NCBI GenBank assembly: GCA_964568675.1
Contig: CAZMQV010000006.1
Span: 15,944 to 79,943 of the forward strand
DNA length: 64,000 bases
From: UPXZ01 sp964568675
Lineage (GTDB): Bacteria; Bacteroidota; Bacteroidia; Bacteroidales; Paludibacteraceae
Reading direction: 5' to 3'
Shown: piece after piece, positions 28,035-36,943 of the stretch
How positions within the stretch are numbered: position 1 is the stretch's first letter
How the letters are laid out: every line of letters starts with the position of its first letter
The notes under the pieces: model-generated
What the model saw: only the letters and a program-made list of their open reading frames with translations
What the model was told of the DNA's origin: nothing
Database searches by the model: none
Made by a program: the position numbers and the translations under genes

Positions 28035-28874
28035 ATGAAGATAAATAATGCGAAACTAATGCTTCTGATGGCAATAGTAATTGTTTTTACCGCATGTAAT
28101 ACGGCAAAGCGAAGCGGAAAAACAAAAGTTGACAAAGACGTGGAAACGGTATCGAAAAGTCATGATGAAACCCCAATTCAGGCTGTGTATAAAATGCAAA
28201 AAGCGCAACCTGCGTTTAGTAGAGCCTTTGTGAAGCGCATGTCTGTAAATATCGACTTCAAAGGACGACAACTTGACGTGAAGGCTACCTGCAAAATTGT
28301 GAGCGACTCGGCAATACACATCTCCATTCAACCTTTTATGGGCATCGAACTATTTAAGCTTGAAGCTACGCCCACATCCATCATTGTCATCGATAAAACG
28401 AACAAAACCTACTACGAAAGTAATTATGGGCTTTTCAACTACAATATCGGCATGGTTGTTGATTTTGAAGGCATTCAATCCGTGTTGAGCAACCGAATAT
28501 TTATTCCCGGTAAAAAAGTGATTCTTGAAGATGACTTCAAGTGGCAAAATGAAGAGAAGAAAGAGGTGTTGGAGCTTAATAATTATTCGATTCGCGAAGA
28601 AATAACTTTGGAACGCATTTTGGAGCGTGTAGCAGCCTTGCTGCTCGTTACGCCCGACGGATTGAGCGAAATGCGTACAAATTATGCCGATTTCAAACTT
28701 TTTGATGGGGTGATGTTTCCCGGAAATATCAACATCTCCATCGAAAGCAAAAAATCGAGAGGCGCTTTTAATTTCAAAATCGAAGATGTGCAGTTTGATA
28801 AAAACTTCACAATGGAACCAACCAACCTGAACAGATATATTCGTGGCGACATACGCGCATTCTTTAATAAATAG
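28035..28874 (+). CDS. DUF4292 lipoprotein, LolB/LppX-like fold
   Basis: 279 residues with a lipobox (IVFTAC, Cys at about 21). The family is specific to Bacteroidota and is thought to adopt the half-barrel fold of LolA/LolB-type lipid carriers. The alternating beta pattern from about residue 65 to the end agrees with that (KRMSVNIDFKGRQLDVKATCKIV, then IHISIQPFMGIELFKLEATPT). A role in lipoprotein or lipid delivery to the outer membrane is an inference from fold only. It sits 60 nt after the TPR gene and 13 nt before the EnvC-like gene. Confidence 0.82.
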   Translation: MKINNAKLMLLMAIVIVFTACNTAKRSGKTKVDKDVETVSKSHDETPIQAVYKMQKAQPAFSRAFVKRMSVNIDFKGRQLDVKATCKIVSDSAIHISIQPFMGIELFKLEATPTSIIVIDKTNKTYYESNYGLFNYNIGMVVDFEGIQSVLSNRIFIPGKKVILEDDFKWQNEEKKEVLELNNYSIREEITLERILERVAALLLVTPDGLSEMRTNYADFKLFDGVMFPGNINISIESKKSRGAFNFKIEDVQFDKNFTMEPTNLNRYIRGDIRAFFNK

Positions 28875-28887
28875 CTAAGAGAATTAA

Positions 28888-30399
28888 ATGATAGGGAAAT
28901 TTAAATATTGGTTTGTGTTGCTGTTGTTTGCCGGTTCGTTGATGCAGGGTGGCGCGCAAACGGTGGAGTCGCTTAAAAAACAACGCAAAGAAATAGAAGA
29001 ACGTCTGAAAGAGACCGACAAACTCTTGAAACAAAAGAAAAAAGATGAAAAATCGTCATTGAATCGGATCAATGTCTTGAGAAAAAATTTGAATGAAAGA
29101 AAGAATTTGATAAAGAACTTTAGTTCGGAGATAAATTATCTTGATAATAACATCGGCAAACTGACGGATGAAAAAGCTGAGCTTGAGAGAAAACTCGTCA
29201 ATCACAAATCAGACTATGCAAAATTGATCCGAAAGACGCAATCAAACCATCATTCTTACTCCAAACTCATGTTTCTTCTCTCGGCAGAAAACTTCAATCA
29301 GTCGCTGAGGCGTGCAAGATACTTGGGTGAGTTCTCGGATTACAAAAAAGTGCAGGTAAAGCAAATTGAACGACTTAAAACTGAAATAATTCAGAAAACG
29401 GATAGCCTCAATAGAAATAAACTAACTAAGAATGAATTGTTGAAGTCGAAAGAAGCTGAAGCCGCTAAAATTCAGAACGATGAAAAGGCGGAACGTTTGC
29501 TGCTGGTAGGGTTAAAAAATGAGGAAAGGAAGTTGCTTGCCGAATATAAAAGTCATCAATTAAAGCGCGAACAGATAGACCGGAAAATCCAACAGGTGAT
29601 TGAAGATGAAATTCGCAAAGCGGAAGCAAGGCGAAAATTGGAGGAACAGAGACAAAAGGCGGCAGAAGAAGCAAGAAGAAAGGCAGAGACTGAAGCCCGC
29701 CGAAAATTAGAAGAGAAAAGATTGGCTGACGCGAGAATTGCTGAACAAAAGGCGGCGGATAAGCGTGCCGCCGAACAACGTGCCGCCGAACAACGCGCCA
29801 AAACCACTGCGCAAAGTAACAAAAAGACGGATACGGAAAAGCAAACTGAGGTAGCAAAACCTGCTGAATCGACAGTAGCCGTAGTTACACCTTCGAAAAC
29901 TGTGGAAACACCAAAAGAACTTGCTACTGCAACACCTAAGGCGAGTCAGGAATATGCTTATATATCGCGCGAAGCGCAATTGCTTGGCGGTAGTTTTGCC
30001 GCGAACAAGGGGCGGTTGCCTTGGCCGGTGGAACGTGGCGCCATAAGCGGACATTTCGGGCGTCAGCCACACCCCGATTTGAAGTACGTAGAAATAAATA
30101 ACAAAGGCACCTATTTTCGCGCTCCTGCCGGCACCAACGCGCGTGCGGTCTTTGCCGGAGAAGTGGCAAAAATTTTCAGCCTACCCGGAAGCGGCAACGC
30201 GGTAATCATTCAACATGGAAATTATCGTACGGTTTACGCCAATCTTTCGTCGATTTATGTGCGTGAAGGTGATCGGGTTACTGCAAAGCAATCGATTGGA
30301 AAGATTTTTACGGACGACCAGAGCGGACAGGCTGAACTTCAGTTTCAGATTTACAATGACAGAAACCTGACAAATCCCGAATCGTGGATTGCGCACTAA
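28888..30399 (+). CDS. EnvC-like murein hydrolase activator (degenerate M23 domain)
   Basis: 503 residues: signal peptide (cleaved near Gly-Ala-Gln, about 24), a long coiled coil (about 25-260), a Lys/Glu/Ala/Arg-rich linker to about 350, and a C-terminal LytM/M23 domain (about 370-503). The metal ligands are largely gone: after HFGRQPHP the expected Gly-x-Asp is Val-Glu-Ile-Asn, and the HxH strand reads Leu-Gln-Phe-Gln. It should therefore be catalytically dead and act, like E. coli EnvC or NlpD, by activating a wall amidase during daughter-cell separation. The linker DNA is a low-complexity repeat-rich stretch and may vary in length between strains. The target amidase is not in this window. 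Confidence 0.88.
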   Translation: MIGKFKYWFVLLLFAGSLMQGGAQTVESLKKQRKEIEERLKETDKLLKQKKKDEKSSLNRINVLRKNLNERKNLIKNFSSEINYLDNNIGKLTDEKAELERKLVNHKSDYAKLIRKTQSNHHSYSKLMFLLSAENFNQSLRRARYLGEFSDYKKVQVKQIERLKTEIIQKTDSLNRNKLTKNELLKSKEAEAAKIQNDEKAERLLLVGLKNEERKLLAEYKSHQLKREQIDRKIQQVIEDEIRKAEARRKLEEQRQKAAEEARRKAETEARRKLEEKRLADARIAEQKAADKRAAEQRAAEQRAKTTAQSNKKTDTEKQTEVAKPAESTVAVVTPSKTVETPKELATATPKASQEYAYISREAQLLGGSFAANKGRLPWPVERGAISGHFGRQPHPDLKYVEINNKGTYFRAPAGTNARAVFAGEVAKIFSLPGSGNAVIIQHGNYRTVYANLSSIYVREGDRVTAKQSIGKIFTDDQSGQAELQFQIYNDRNLTNPESWIAH

Positions 30400-30472
30400 C
30401 AACGGATTTTGCGATAAGACGGATGAGAAACAAATTGAATATAAGATTTTTTTAAAGACAAGATATTGAATA

Positions 30473-32350
30473 ATGGAAGAGTTAAAGGAATTGGAAGTGC
30501 CAAAAGTAAGTTATGGCGACGATAATATAATTACCCTCGAGGGCTTGGAACACGTGCGACGCCGCCCCGGGATGTATATTGGTAAGTTAGGCGATGGCTC
30601 GCATAGCGACGATGGCATCTATGTGCTTCTAAAAGAGGTTATTGACAACTCGATAGATGAATATCGAATGGGAAATGGGAAAGCGATTGATATAAAAATA
30701 GAGAATGGGGTAGTGTCGATTCGCGATTATGGCCGCGGCATCCCGTTGGATAGTATGGTGAGGGCGGTGTCCATTATGAATACCGGTGGTAAATTTGACT
30801 CGCAGGCTTTTAAGAAATCGGTGGGTTTGAATGGGGTCGGTACTAAAGCGGTAAACGCCCTTTCTGTCAATTTTGTTGTGGAAAGTTACCGCGAGGGAAA
30901 AGGACGACGTGCAAAATTTCAGAAAGGCTTGCTGATTCACGAAGAGGAAATTGAAAATACCAAAAAGGAAACCGGCACTTCTACCTGTTTTGAGCCGGAT
31001 ACCGAAATGTTTCCGAATTACACCTACAATCTGGAGTTTGTGGAGACAATGCTTCGCAATTTCTCGTATCTGAATACCGGATTGACAATCAATTTCAACG
31101 GCACTAAAATCCTTTCGAAGAATGGTTTGACCGATTTGCTCAACGAAGACTTAACTTCGGACGCGCTTTATCCCATCATTCACCTCAAGGGAGAAGACAT
31201 CGAAATAGCTATCACCCATATCGACCAATATGGCGAAGAGTATTATTCGTTTGTAAATGGGCAACATACCACGCAAGGTGGTACGCACCAAAGTGCTTTC
31301 CGAGAGTCGCTTGGGCGTACACTGAAAGAATTTTATAACAAAAACATGGATTTGGCAGATATTCGAAACGGTATTGTCGCAGCCATTGCCGTGGGTGTGG
31401 AAGAACCTGTGTTCGAAAGCCAGACAAAAACCAAATTGGGCTCGAGTCATATTGCGAAAGATGGCGTTACAGTGAATAAATTCGTAAACGATTTTGTGAA
31501 AAAGGAGCTTGATAATTACTTGCATAAAAATTCGGAAACAGCCGATGTATTGTTGAAAAAAATTCAGGAATCGGAGAAAGAACGAAAAGCGATAGCCGGT
31601 GTAACCAAGATAGCTCGCGAACGTGCTAAAAAAGTGAGTTTGCACAATAAAAAACTTCGTGATTGCCGATATCACTACAACGACACGCAAGTGAAAGACG
31701 ATACGAAAAACAAACTAATGCACGACGCGTCTATTTTTATTACCGAGGGCGATTCGGCAAGTGGGAGCATCACCAAAAGCAGGGATGTAAACACACAGGC
31801 TGTGTTTAGTTTGCGAGGGAAGCCTTTCAATAGCTACGGCTCTACCAAAAAGGTGGTGTATGAAAACGAAGAGTTTAACCTGCTTCAGGCTGCACTAAAC
31901 ATTGAAGAAGGATTGGATGGCTTAAGATACAATAAGGTGATTGTGGCTACCGATGCCGATGTCGATGGCATGCACATCCGTTTACTCTTGCTCACGTTCT
32001 TCCTTCAGTTTTTTCCCGATTTGGTGAAGAAAGGACATGTGTATATCCTTCAAACTCCGCTTTTCAGGGTAAGAAATAAGAAAGAAACACGTTATTGCTA
32101 CTCCGAAGAAGAACGCTTAAACGCAATCCAACAGCTTGGTCCAAATCCCGAAATCACTCGATTCAAAGGATTAGGCGAAATATCGCCCGATGAGTTCAAA
32201 TACTTTATCGGTGAAGACATTCGGTTGGAGCAGGTGAAACTTCGCAAAGAAGATGCCGTGTCGGATCTTTTATCGTTCTACATGGGTAAAAATACCAGTG
32301 AACGTCAGAATTTTATTATTGACAATCTGGTGGTGGAAGAGGAAATCTGA
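30473..32350 (+). CDS. parE: DNA topoisomerase IV subunit B
   Basis: 625 residues, the length of ParE rather than the longer GyrB. A GHKL ATPase domain opens the protein (EVIDNSIDEY, then DYGRGIP and GLNGVGTKAVNALS), followed by a transducer domain with QTKTKLG and a Toprim domain with EGDSASG (about 425) and DADVDGMHIR (about 498). It closes with the ITRFKGLGEISPDEF block. With ParC it decatenates replicated chromosomes. The parC gene is not in the window. It begins 73 nt after the EnvC-like gene and may be the end of the same long operon or have its own promoter. Confidence 0.93.
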   Translation: MEELKELEVPKVSYGDDNIITLEGLEHVRRRPGMYIGKLGDGSHSDDGIYVLLKEVIDNSIDEYRMGNGKAIDIKIENGVVSIRDYGRGIPLDSMVRAVSIMNTGGKFDSQAFKKSVGLNGVGTKAVNALSVNFVVESYREGKGRRAKFQKGLLIHEEEIENTKKETGTSTCFEPDTEMFPNYTYNLEFVETMLRNFSYLNTGLTINFNGTKILSKNGLTDLLNEDLTSDALYPIIHLKGEDIEIAITHIDQYGEEYYSFVNGQHTTQGGTHQSAFRESLGRTLKEFYNKNMDLADIRNGIVAAIAVGVEEPVFESQTKTKLGSSHIAKDGVTVNKFVNDFVKKELDNYLHKNSETADVLLKKIQESEKERKAIAGVTKIARERAKKVSLHNKKLRDCRYHYNDTQVKDDTKNKLMHDASIFITEGDSASGSITKSRDVNTQAVFSLRGKPFNSYGSTKKVVYENEEFNLLQAALNIEEGLDGLRYNKVIVATDADVDGMHIRLLLLTFFLQFFPDLVKKGHVYILQTPLFRVRNKKETRYCYSEEERLNAIQQLGPNPEITRFKGLGEISPDEFKYFIGEDIRLEQVKLRKEDAVSDLLSFYMGKNTSERQNFIIDNLVVEEEI

Positions 32351-32533
32351 CCAATCATTCTTACGTTCGAAGCAGTCGAATCGAATAATACATGCTGATA
32401 GTTACTTCAAATTCCGTGGTTGATTTGTATGAAAGAACTATCAACGCGGAATTTTGTTCTATTGCCAGATTCGCACTTCCAAGTGAAATGAAATAACATA
32501 TAAACTCCGAATAACAATCTGTCCATCTAATTC

Positions 32534-32875
32534 ATGTCATCCATTCAGTACGAGAAATATACGGTTGCCAAAATGATTCAGCTCTACTGCCGGAAGCGGC
32601 ACAACTCTCTATCAGGTGAATTGTGTGAATCGTGCACTTCAATACATGACTATGCGATGCGCAAACTCGAATACTGCCCATTTGGCGATGATAAGGGTGC
32701 TTGTAAAGATTGTGCCATTCATTGTTATCATAAAGAGCAACGCGAGCTGATGCGTCGGATAATGCGTTATTCCGGCCCAAGAATGTTGCTATATCATCCT
32801 GTCGATTTTATCATCCACTATATACAGGACAAAGGTAGGGTCGGAATAAAAAAAAGAAGAAACGCTGAGCCTTAA
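32534..32875 (+). CDS. ygbA: YgbA-family nitrous oxide-stimulated promoter protein
   Basis: 113 residues. The Cys/His pattern (CRKRHNS..LCESC, then YCPFGDDKGACKDCAIHCYHKEQREL) and the end MRYSGPRMLLYHP match the YgbA_NO family (PF11756), which is induced by nitrogen oxides in E. coli. It probably binds metal; the biochemical function is poorly known, with a proposed role in tolerance to nitrosative stress. The stop codon lies inside the loop of the following terminator hairpin, so termination is immediate. It is preceded by about 180 nt of non-coding sequence after parE. Confidence 0.85.
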   Translation: MSSIQYEKYTVAKMIQLYCRKRHNSLSGELCESCTSIHDYAMRKLEYCPFGDDKGACKDCAIHCYHKEQRELMRRIMRYSGPRMLLYHPVDFIIHYIQDKGRVGIKKRRNAEP

Positions 32876-32894
32876 TTGGTCAGCGTTTCTTCTT
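32854..32894. terminator. Bidirectional terminator between ygbA and skp
   Basis: A perfect 15-bp stem (32854-32868 with 32880-32894, core AAACGCTGA / TCAGCGTTT) with an 11-nt loop, A-rich on the left and T-rich on the right, sits between convergent genes. The loop contains the ygbA stop codon. Confidence 0.92.
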
Positions 32895-32924
32895 TTTGTA
32901 TTTCAATGATTGTCTTTTTACAAA

Positions 32925-33491
32925 TTACTTTTTGGCAGGTGTAGCAGCCGGAGTAGCTACGGGTGTAGCAGCCGCAGGTTTTACATCTTTCAAATTAAGT
33001 TTCTTTTTTACCAGCGGAGTGATGTCTTGAGCTGAAGGACTTGTGTAAACGATGGTTTGAGAAGCCATATCAATAATATAGGTGAAGTTTGCTTCAGAAG
33101 CCACATCGCTGATTGCTTTTTTTACTTTTTCGAGAATAGGAGCTGCCAATTCCTGATTTTTCTTTCCAAGGTCACTTTGAGCTTGTTGTCTCAATACATT
33201 GATACGGTTTTCAAGCGCGGCAAGTTCTGATTGGCGAGCTTCTTTGATGCTTTCGGAAAGTGTAGCTTGCGCATCCTGAAATTCTTTGATTTTCGCATAG
33301 TATTCTTCTTGCATTTTGAGCAGTTCTTTTTCCCACTGGTCGCTCGCTTCTTTGATTTTTTTGTCCATTACCTCCACATCAGGCATAAGCGAAATTATCT
33401 CCTGTGAGTTAACGTGTCCAATTTTTAGTGATTGTGCCATTACTCCCAAAGGAAGAATAGCCAGCATAAATAAGGCAATTTTTTTAATCAT
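32925..33491 (-). CDS. skp: OmpH/Skp-family periplasmic chaperone (copy 2)
   Basis: 188 residues: signal peptide (cleaved after Val-Met-Ala-Gln, about 20), the Skp/OmpH N-terminal strand (Leu-Lys-Ile-Gly-His-Val-Asn-Ser), long helical arms (about 45-120) and the beta-strand close (FTYIIDMASQTIVYTSPSAQDITP). A C-terminal tail of Pro-Ala-Thr repeats (about 168-188) is unusual and low in complexity. Skp trimers hold unfolded outer-membrane proteins for the Bam complex. It is the last gene of the porG-uppS-bamA-skp-skp block, 71 nt after the first skp copy. Confidence 0.88.
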   Translation of the reverse strand: MIKKIALFMLAILPLGVMAQSLKIGHVNSQEIISLMPDVEVMDKKIKEASDQWEKELLKMQEEYYAKIKEFQDAQATLSESIKEARQSELAALENRINVLRQQAQSDLGKKNQELAAPILEKVKKAISDVASEANFTYIIDMASQTIVYTSPSAQDITPLVKKKLNLKDVKPAAATPVATPAATPAKK

Positions 33492-33562
33492 TTTTTTCGA
33501 TATTTAATTGTTTGTTCTTTAGTGATTTGTGTTTGAGAAATCGAAGCTACAAAAGTAATCAA

Positions 33563-34078
33563 TTATTTGGAATAGCCCAATTTTTTGAGTATTTCATCGC
33601 TGATGTCAATTTTTGAGGATACAAATATCGCGCTCATTGCCGATGATTTGTCAAAGACTAAATCGTAACCTTTCGTGTTGCTTATTTCCTGTATGGCGTT
33701 ATAAACTTCGTCCTGGATGGGTTTCATTAAGCTTTCGCGTTTCTTAAACAATTCGCCTTCCGGTCCGAAGTATTTGCGTTTCAATTCTTGCGATGCTTTT
33801 TCTTTGGCAACTATTTCATCTTCGCGTTTCACTTTCATTTCGTCCGATAAGAAAACCAGCTCTGTCTGATAATTTTTATACATTTGCTGCACCTCTTTCA
33901 CCTTTTCATCCACCTCGGCTTGCCATTTTTTCGAAACCTGTGTCAGCTGTTCGTTTGAGCTTTCGAAAGCGGGGATATTCTTCATGATGTAACTCATATC
34001 TACTGAGGCGAATTTTTGAGCCTGTGTCATCAGCCCCATGCCAAAGATTAAGCAGAAAGTCAGAATTAATTTTTTCAT
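33563..34078 (-). CDS. skp: OmpH/Skp-family periplasmic chaperone (copy 1)
   Basis: 171 residues with signal peptide (cleaved near Thr-Gln-Ala-Gln), the FASVDMSYIMKNIPAF strand-helix start, charged helical arms rich in Lys/Glu/Gln, and the closing YDLVFDKSSAMSAIFVSSKIDISDEILKKLG segment. It lacks the Pro-Ala tail of its neighbour. Two adjacent, diverged Skp copies after bamA are typical in this phylum and may form mixed trimers or have different clients. A 178-nt gap separates it from bamA. Confidence 0.88.
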   Translation of the reverse strand: MKKLILTFCLIFGMGLMTQAQKFASVDMSYIMKNIPAFESSNEQLTQVSKKWQAEVDEKVKEVQQMYKNYQTELVFLSDEMKVKREDEIVAKEKASQELKRKYFGPEGELFKKRESLMKPIQDEVYNAIQEISNTKGYDLVFDKSSAMSAIFVSSKIDISDEILKKLGYSK

Positions 34079-34256
34079 TTTCGTGTCAAATTAAGTATTT
34101 CATTAGTTTTATTTGTCGCTATTATTAAAACTTAGCTTTAACTAATCCGTTAAAGTTGAATGACGTGTGTCCTATCGTTTCAATATGCAACTATTTTATC
34201 CTTTGCAAAAACTTTGCCAAAGTTATATTGCTCTGATTGGCAGTGATATAGCCTGT

Positions 34257-36908
34257 TTACAAATCTTTCCCGATAACGAAGTGGAATTGGCTTCCGTGTG
34301 CTTTGCTTTCTCCGATTTGTGCGTCGAAACCATATCCCCAGTCAATTCCCATGATACCAAACATTGGTAAGTAAATTCGCACCCCAACACCGGCAGAACG
34401 TTTCAACCTGAATGGATTATAGTCCGATAGTTTGTTGAAACTATTACCTGCTTCGAGAAATCCGAGTGCCCAGATGGTTGCCGACTGTTCCAAGGAAATT
34501 GGATAACGTAGCTCCATGGTAAATTTGTTGTAGAGGTAAGCTCCACGATGTCCGTATTCGTCGTAGGGAGTAAGCGCGCCTGTTTCGTATCCGCGCATGG
34601 AGATGTATTCGCTACCATAACCACCATATCCGGTCATACCATCTCCACCAAACATATAGGTTCCGAGGGGCGTACGTGCGTTTTTATTGTAGTGCCCTAC
34701 GTAGGCAAATTCGGCGCGGGTCATCAATACGGGCGTTTTGTCAATGGGCAAAAGTGGCGTAAATGTTTTGGCGCTGAAATCCCATTTGTGATATTCGAGC
34801 CAGTTGTAGCGCTCTTTGTCGGTCAACTCTGCGTATGATTTGCCATTTATTTTACCACCATTCATCAGCGAGTAAGGCGGTGTTGCTTTAAGACCGAATG
34901 AGAATGTGGAACCGCGACGCGTAAAGAGTGGGTTATCCACGGAGTTTCTGCCTAAATTCAGCATCACGCTAAAGTCGTTGTAGTTGCCATTGGTCAAGCG
35001 TGTATCGTAGGAGTACCAATCGTTGATCATGTAGCGTTGATAAGCCAGCTGTCCGAAAAGAGTGAAGTAGTTGTCGGGCCATTTCAAACGCATACCATGC
35101 CCTACAGATGCGCCCAGAATGCGGAAGAACCGATTTTTATCTACTTCGTTTTCGTAACTATTGTAGCCATAGTTGCTTCCGTATCCACCGTAACCACCGT
35201 ATCCACCATAACTATTGTATAAACTTTGGTATGAGTTCAAGTAGCGGTCGCTCATGCCGGATGTTGCTGAATAATAGAGCGAAACAGAGAGTGAGTTGGG
35301 GCGCTTGCCTCCCAGCCATGGTTCAAGAAATGAGAGGCTGAATGAGGAATAATAGTTCCCATTGGTGCGAGCGTCGATGGTGAATGTTTGACCTTCACCT
35401 TGTGGTACGATTCGGTAAGTCTCGGGTCTGAATATATTCTGAATAGCGAAATTGGTAAATTTTAGCCCTACACTACCCACTAATCCTGCAGCTCCCCAAC
35501 CTGCCGAAAATTCTATCTGGTCGCTCGATTTTGTTTCTAAATTGTATTTAATATCTACAGTGCCGTTTTCTTGGTCTGGTTCAATCCCTACGTTTTTATA
35601 TAGCTTCTCGTTGTCGAAGTGCGACATTTGTGCAAGGTATTGGAGCGAACGCATGATGTCGGTCTGGCTATAAAGCGCACCCGGTTTGGTGAAAAGCTCG
35701 CGACGAACTACGTTTTCATAAACACGGGTATTGCCATTAATTTTTATTTCGTTGATGGTTGCCGGTTTGCCTTCGTGAATTCTTATCTCAAAGTTGATTG
35801 TGTCGTTGACAATGGAGGTTTCAACGGGTATAATCTGAGAAAATAAGTAACCATTATCCTGATAATATTTGCTGATAGCTTCTTGCTGATCGTTTTGCAA
35901 GCGATCTGTCATCAGTTTGTAGTTGTAGATATCTCCTTTTTTTATTCCTAATTTATCATTCAGAAATTCATAAGGATAGATGGTATTGCCCATCCAATTG
36001 AAATCACCAAAGTAATACTTGTCTCCTTCATTCACTTTCAGGTAGATATCCACCGACTTCGCATCAAAAGGCGCCACGCTGTCCGACACTACATACGCGT
36101 CGCGATAACCATGTTCGTTGTATGCTTCGACTACTTTAAGCAGGTCTTCTTCGTATTTCTCGCGGATGAATTTTTTCGACCGGAGTATGTTCTGAATTTT
36201 ATTGTCGTTTGTTTTTTTCATTGCCTTGTCTATTTGCGCGGCAGTGAGGGCAGTATTACCTTCTACGTAGATTTTGTGAACTTTGGTTTTTTCTTTCTTT
36301 TCAACGTCAATTTCCACTTTTACATAGTTCGGTTTCTCGGGGTCGTCTATTTGGTTGATGTGTATATCAGCTTTGGCAAATCCCTTATCGTCGAGGTAGC
36401 GCTTTACTTCTATTTTAGCCCTATCGGACATGTTTGGGCTGATTTGCTTATCCTTGAGGATGCCTATTTTAGGGGTGAGATCATCGATTTCATTTTTTTT
36501 CAGACCTTTGAACGTTACGTCGGAAACGCGTGGACGCATTGCCAGTTTTATAGTAAGCCAAACTTTATCACCTTCAATTTTTGTGTAGAAGATATCCACT
36601 GCCGAGAACATCGAGAGTTCCCAGAATTTTTTTATAGCTTGTGTTATTTCTACTCCCGGAGGTGCCGGTAACATGATTTGCTGCCCTACGGAGAGTCCGG
36701 AGAAATTAATCAACGTGAAGTCTTCATACGAATCCGCGCCTTCTACTTTAATCTCAGCGATGGTGTAGATTTTTGGATTCATGTAATATAGCCTCGTCGT
36801 GTCTTGTAAAGCGGTGTTTGTCGAGTCGTTTGAGGCGATGTTAGATGCTGAAAGCGAAAAGCCTGAAACAAAAAGCAAGCAGGAGAGAATTAAATATTTG
36901 TATCGCAT
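34257..36908 (-). CDS. bamA: Outer membrane protein assembly factor BamA
   Basis: 883 residues. After a signal peptide come about five POTRA domains (about 45-430; for example EIKVEGADSYEDFTL, KVHKIYVEGNTALTAAQIDKAM, INEIKINGNTRVYENVVRREL) and a C-terminal Omp85 beta-barrel (about 470-883) with the conserved SMRGYE loop-6 motif near 785 and a C-terminal signature of alternating hydrophobic and aromatic residues. It folds and inserts outer-membrane proteins. A Gly/Tyr repeat occupies a loop at about 563-583. It is flanked by uppS upstream (35 nt) and the skp pair downstream. Confidence 0.95.
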   Translation of the reverse strand: MRYKYLILSCLLFVSGFSLSASNIASNDSTNTALQDTTRLYYMNPKIYTIAEIKVEGADSYEDFTLINFSGLSVGQQIMLPAPPGVEITQAIKKFWELSMFSAVDIFYTKIEGDKVWLTIKLAMRPRVSDVTFKGLKKNEIDDLTPKIGILKDKQISPNMSDRAKIEVKRYLDDKGFAKADIHINQIDDPEKPNYVKVEIDVEKKEKTKVHKIYVEGNTALTAAQIDKAMKKTNDNKIQNILRSKKFIREKYEEDLLKVVEAYNEHGYRDAYVVSDSVAPFDAKSVDIYLKVNEGDKYYFGDFNWMGNTIYPYEFLNDKLGIKKGDIYNYKLMTDRLQNDQQEAISKYYQDNGYLFSQIIPVETSIVNDTINFEIRIHEGKPATINEIKINGNTRVYENVVRRELFTKPGALYSQTDIMRSLQYLAQMSHFDNEKLYKNVGIEPDQENGTVDIKYNLETKSSDQIEFSAGWGAAGLVGSVGLKFTNFAIQNIFRPETYRIVPQGEGQTFTIDARTNGNYYSSFSLSFLEPWLGGKRPNSLSVSLYYSATSGMSDRYLNSYQSLYNSYGGYGGYGGYGSNYGYNSYENEVDKNRFFRILGASVGHGMRLKWPDNYFTLFGQLAYQRYMINDWYSYDTRLTNGNYNDFSVMLNLGRNSVDNPLFTRRGSTFSFGLKATPPYSLMNGGKINGKSYAELTDKERYNWLEYHKWDFSAKTFTPLLPIDKTPVLMTRAEFAYVGHYNKNARTPLGTYMFGGDGMTGYGGYGSEYISMRGYETGALTPYDEYGHRGAYLYNKFTMELRYPISLEQSATIWALGFLEAGNSFNKLSDYNPFRLKRSAGVGVRIYLPMFGIMGIDWGYGFDAQIGESKAHGSQFHFVIGKDL
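35158..35220 (-). repeat. Short Gly-Tyr codon repeats inside bamA
   Basis: The bamA barrel domain contains Tyr-Gly-Gly triplets and related Gly/Tyr/Asn/Ser residues in a row (about residues 563-583), encoded by a 9-bp near-repeat at the DNA level. By position it lies between barrel strands, so it is probably an exposed loop. Such repeats can change length by slippage in steps of 9 bp, which keeps the frame. Confidence 0.7.
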
Positions 36909-36943
36909 TTTATAATTATGATAGTCTTCGTTTGGATGAATAA

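Noticed and set aside
36111..36671. 186-codon plus-strand frame over bamA
   Set aside because: Phe-rich composition is the mirror of the bamA coding strand; no homology.
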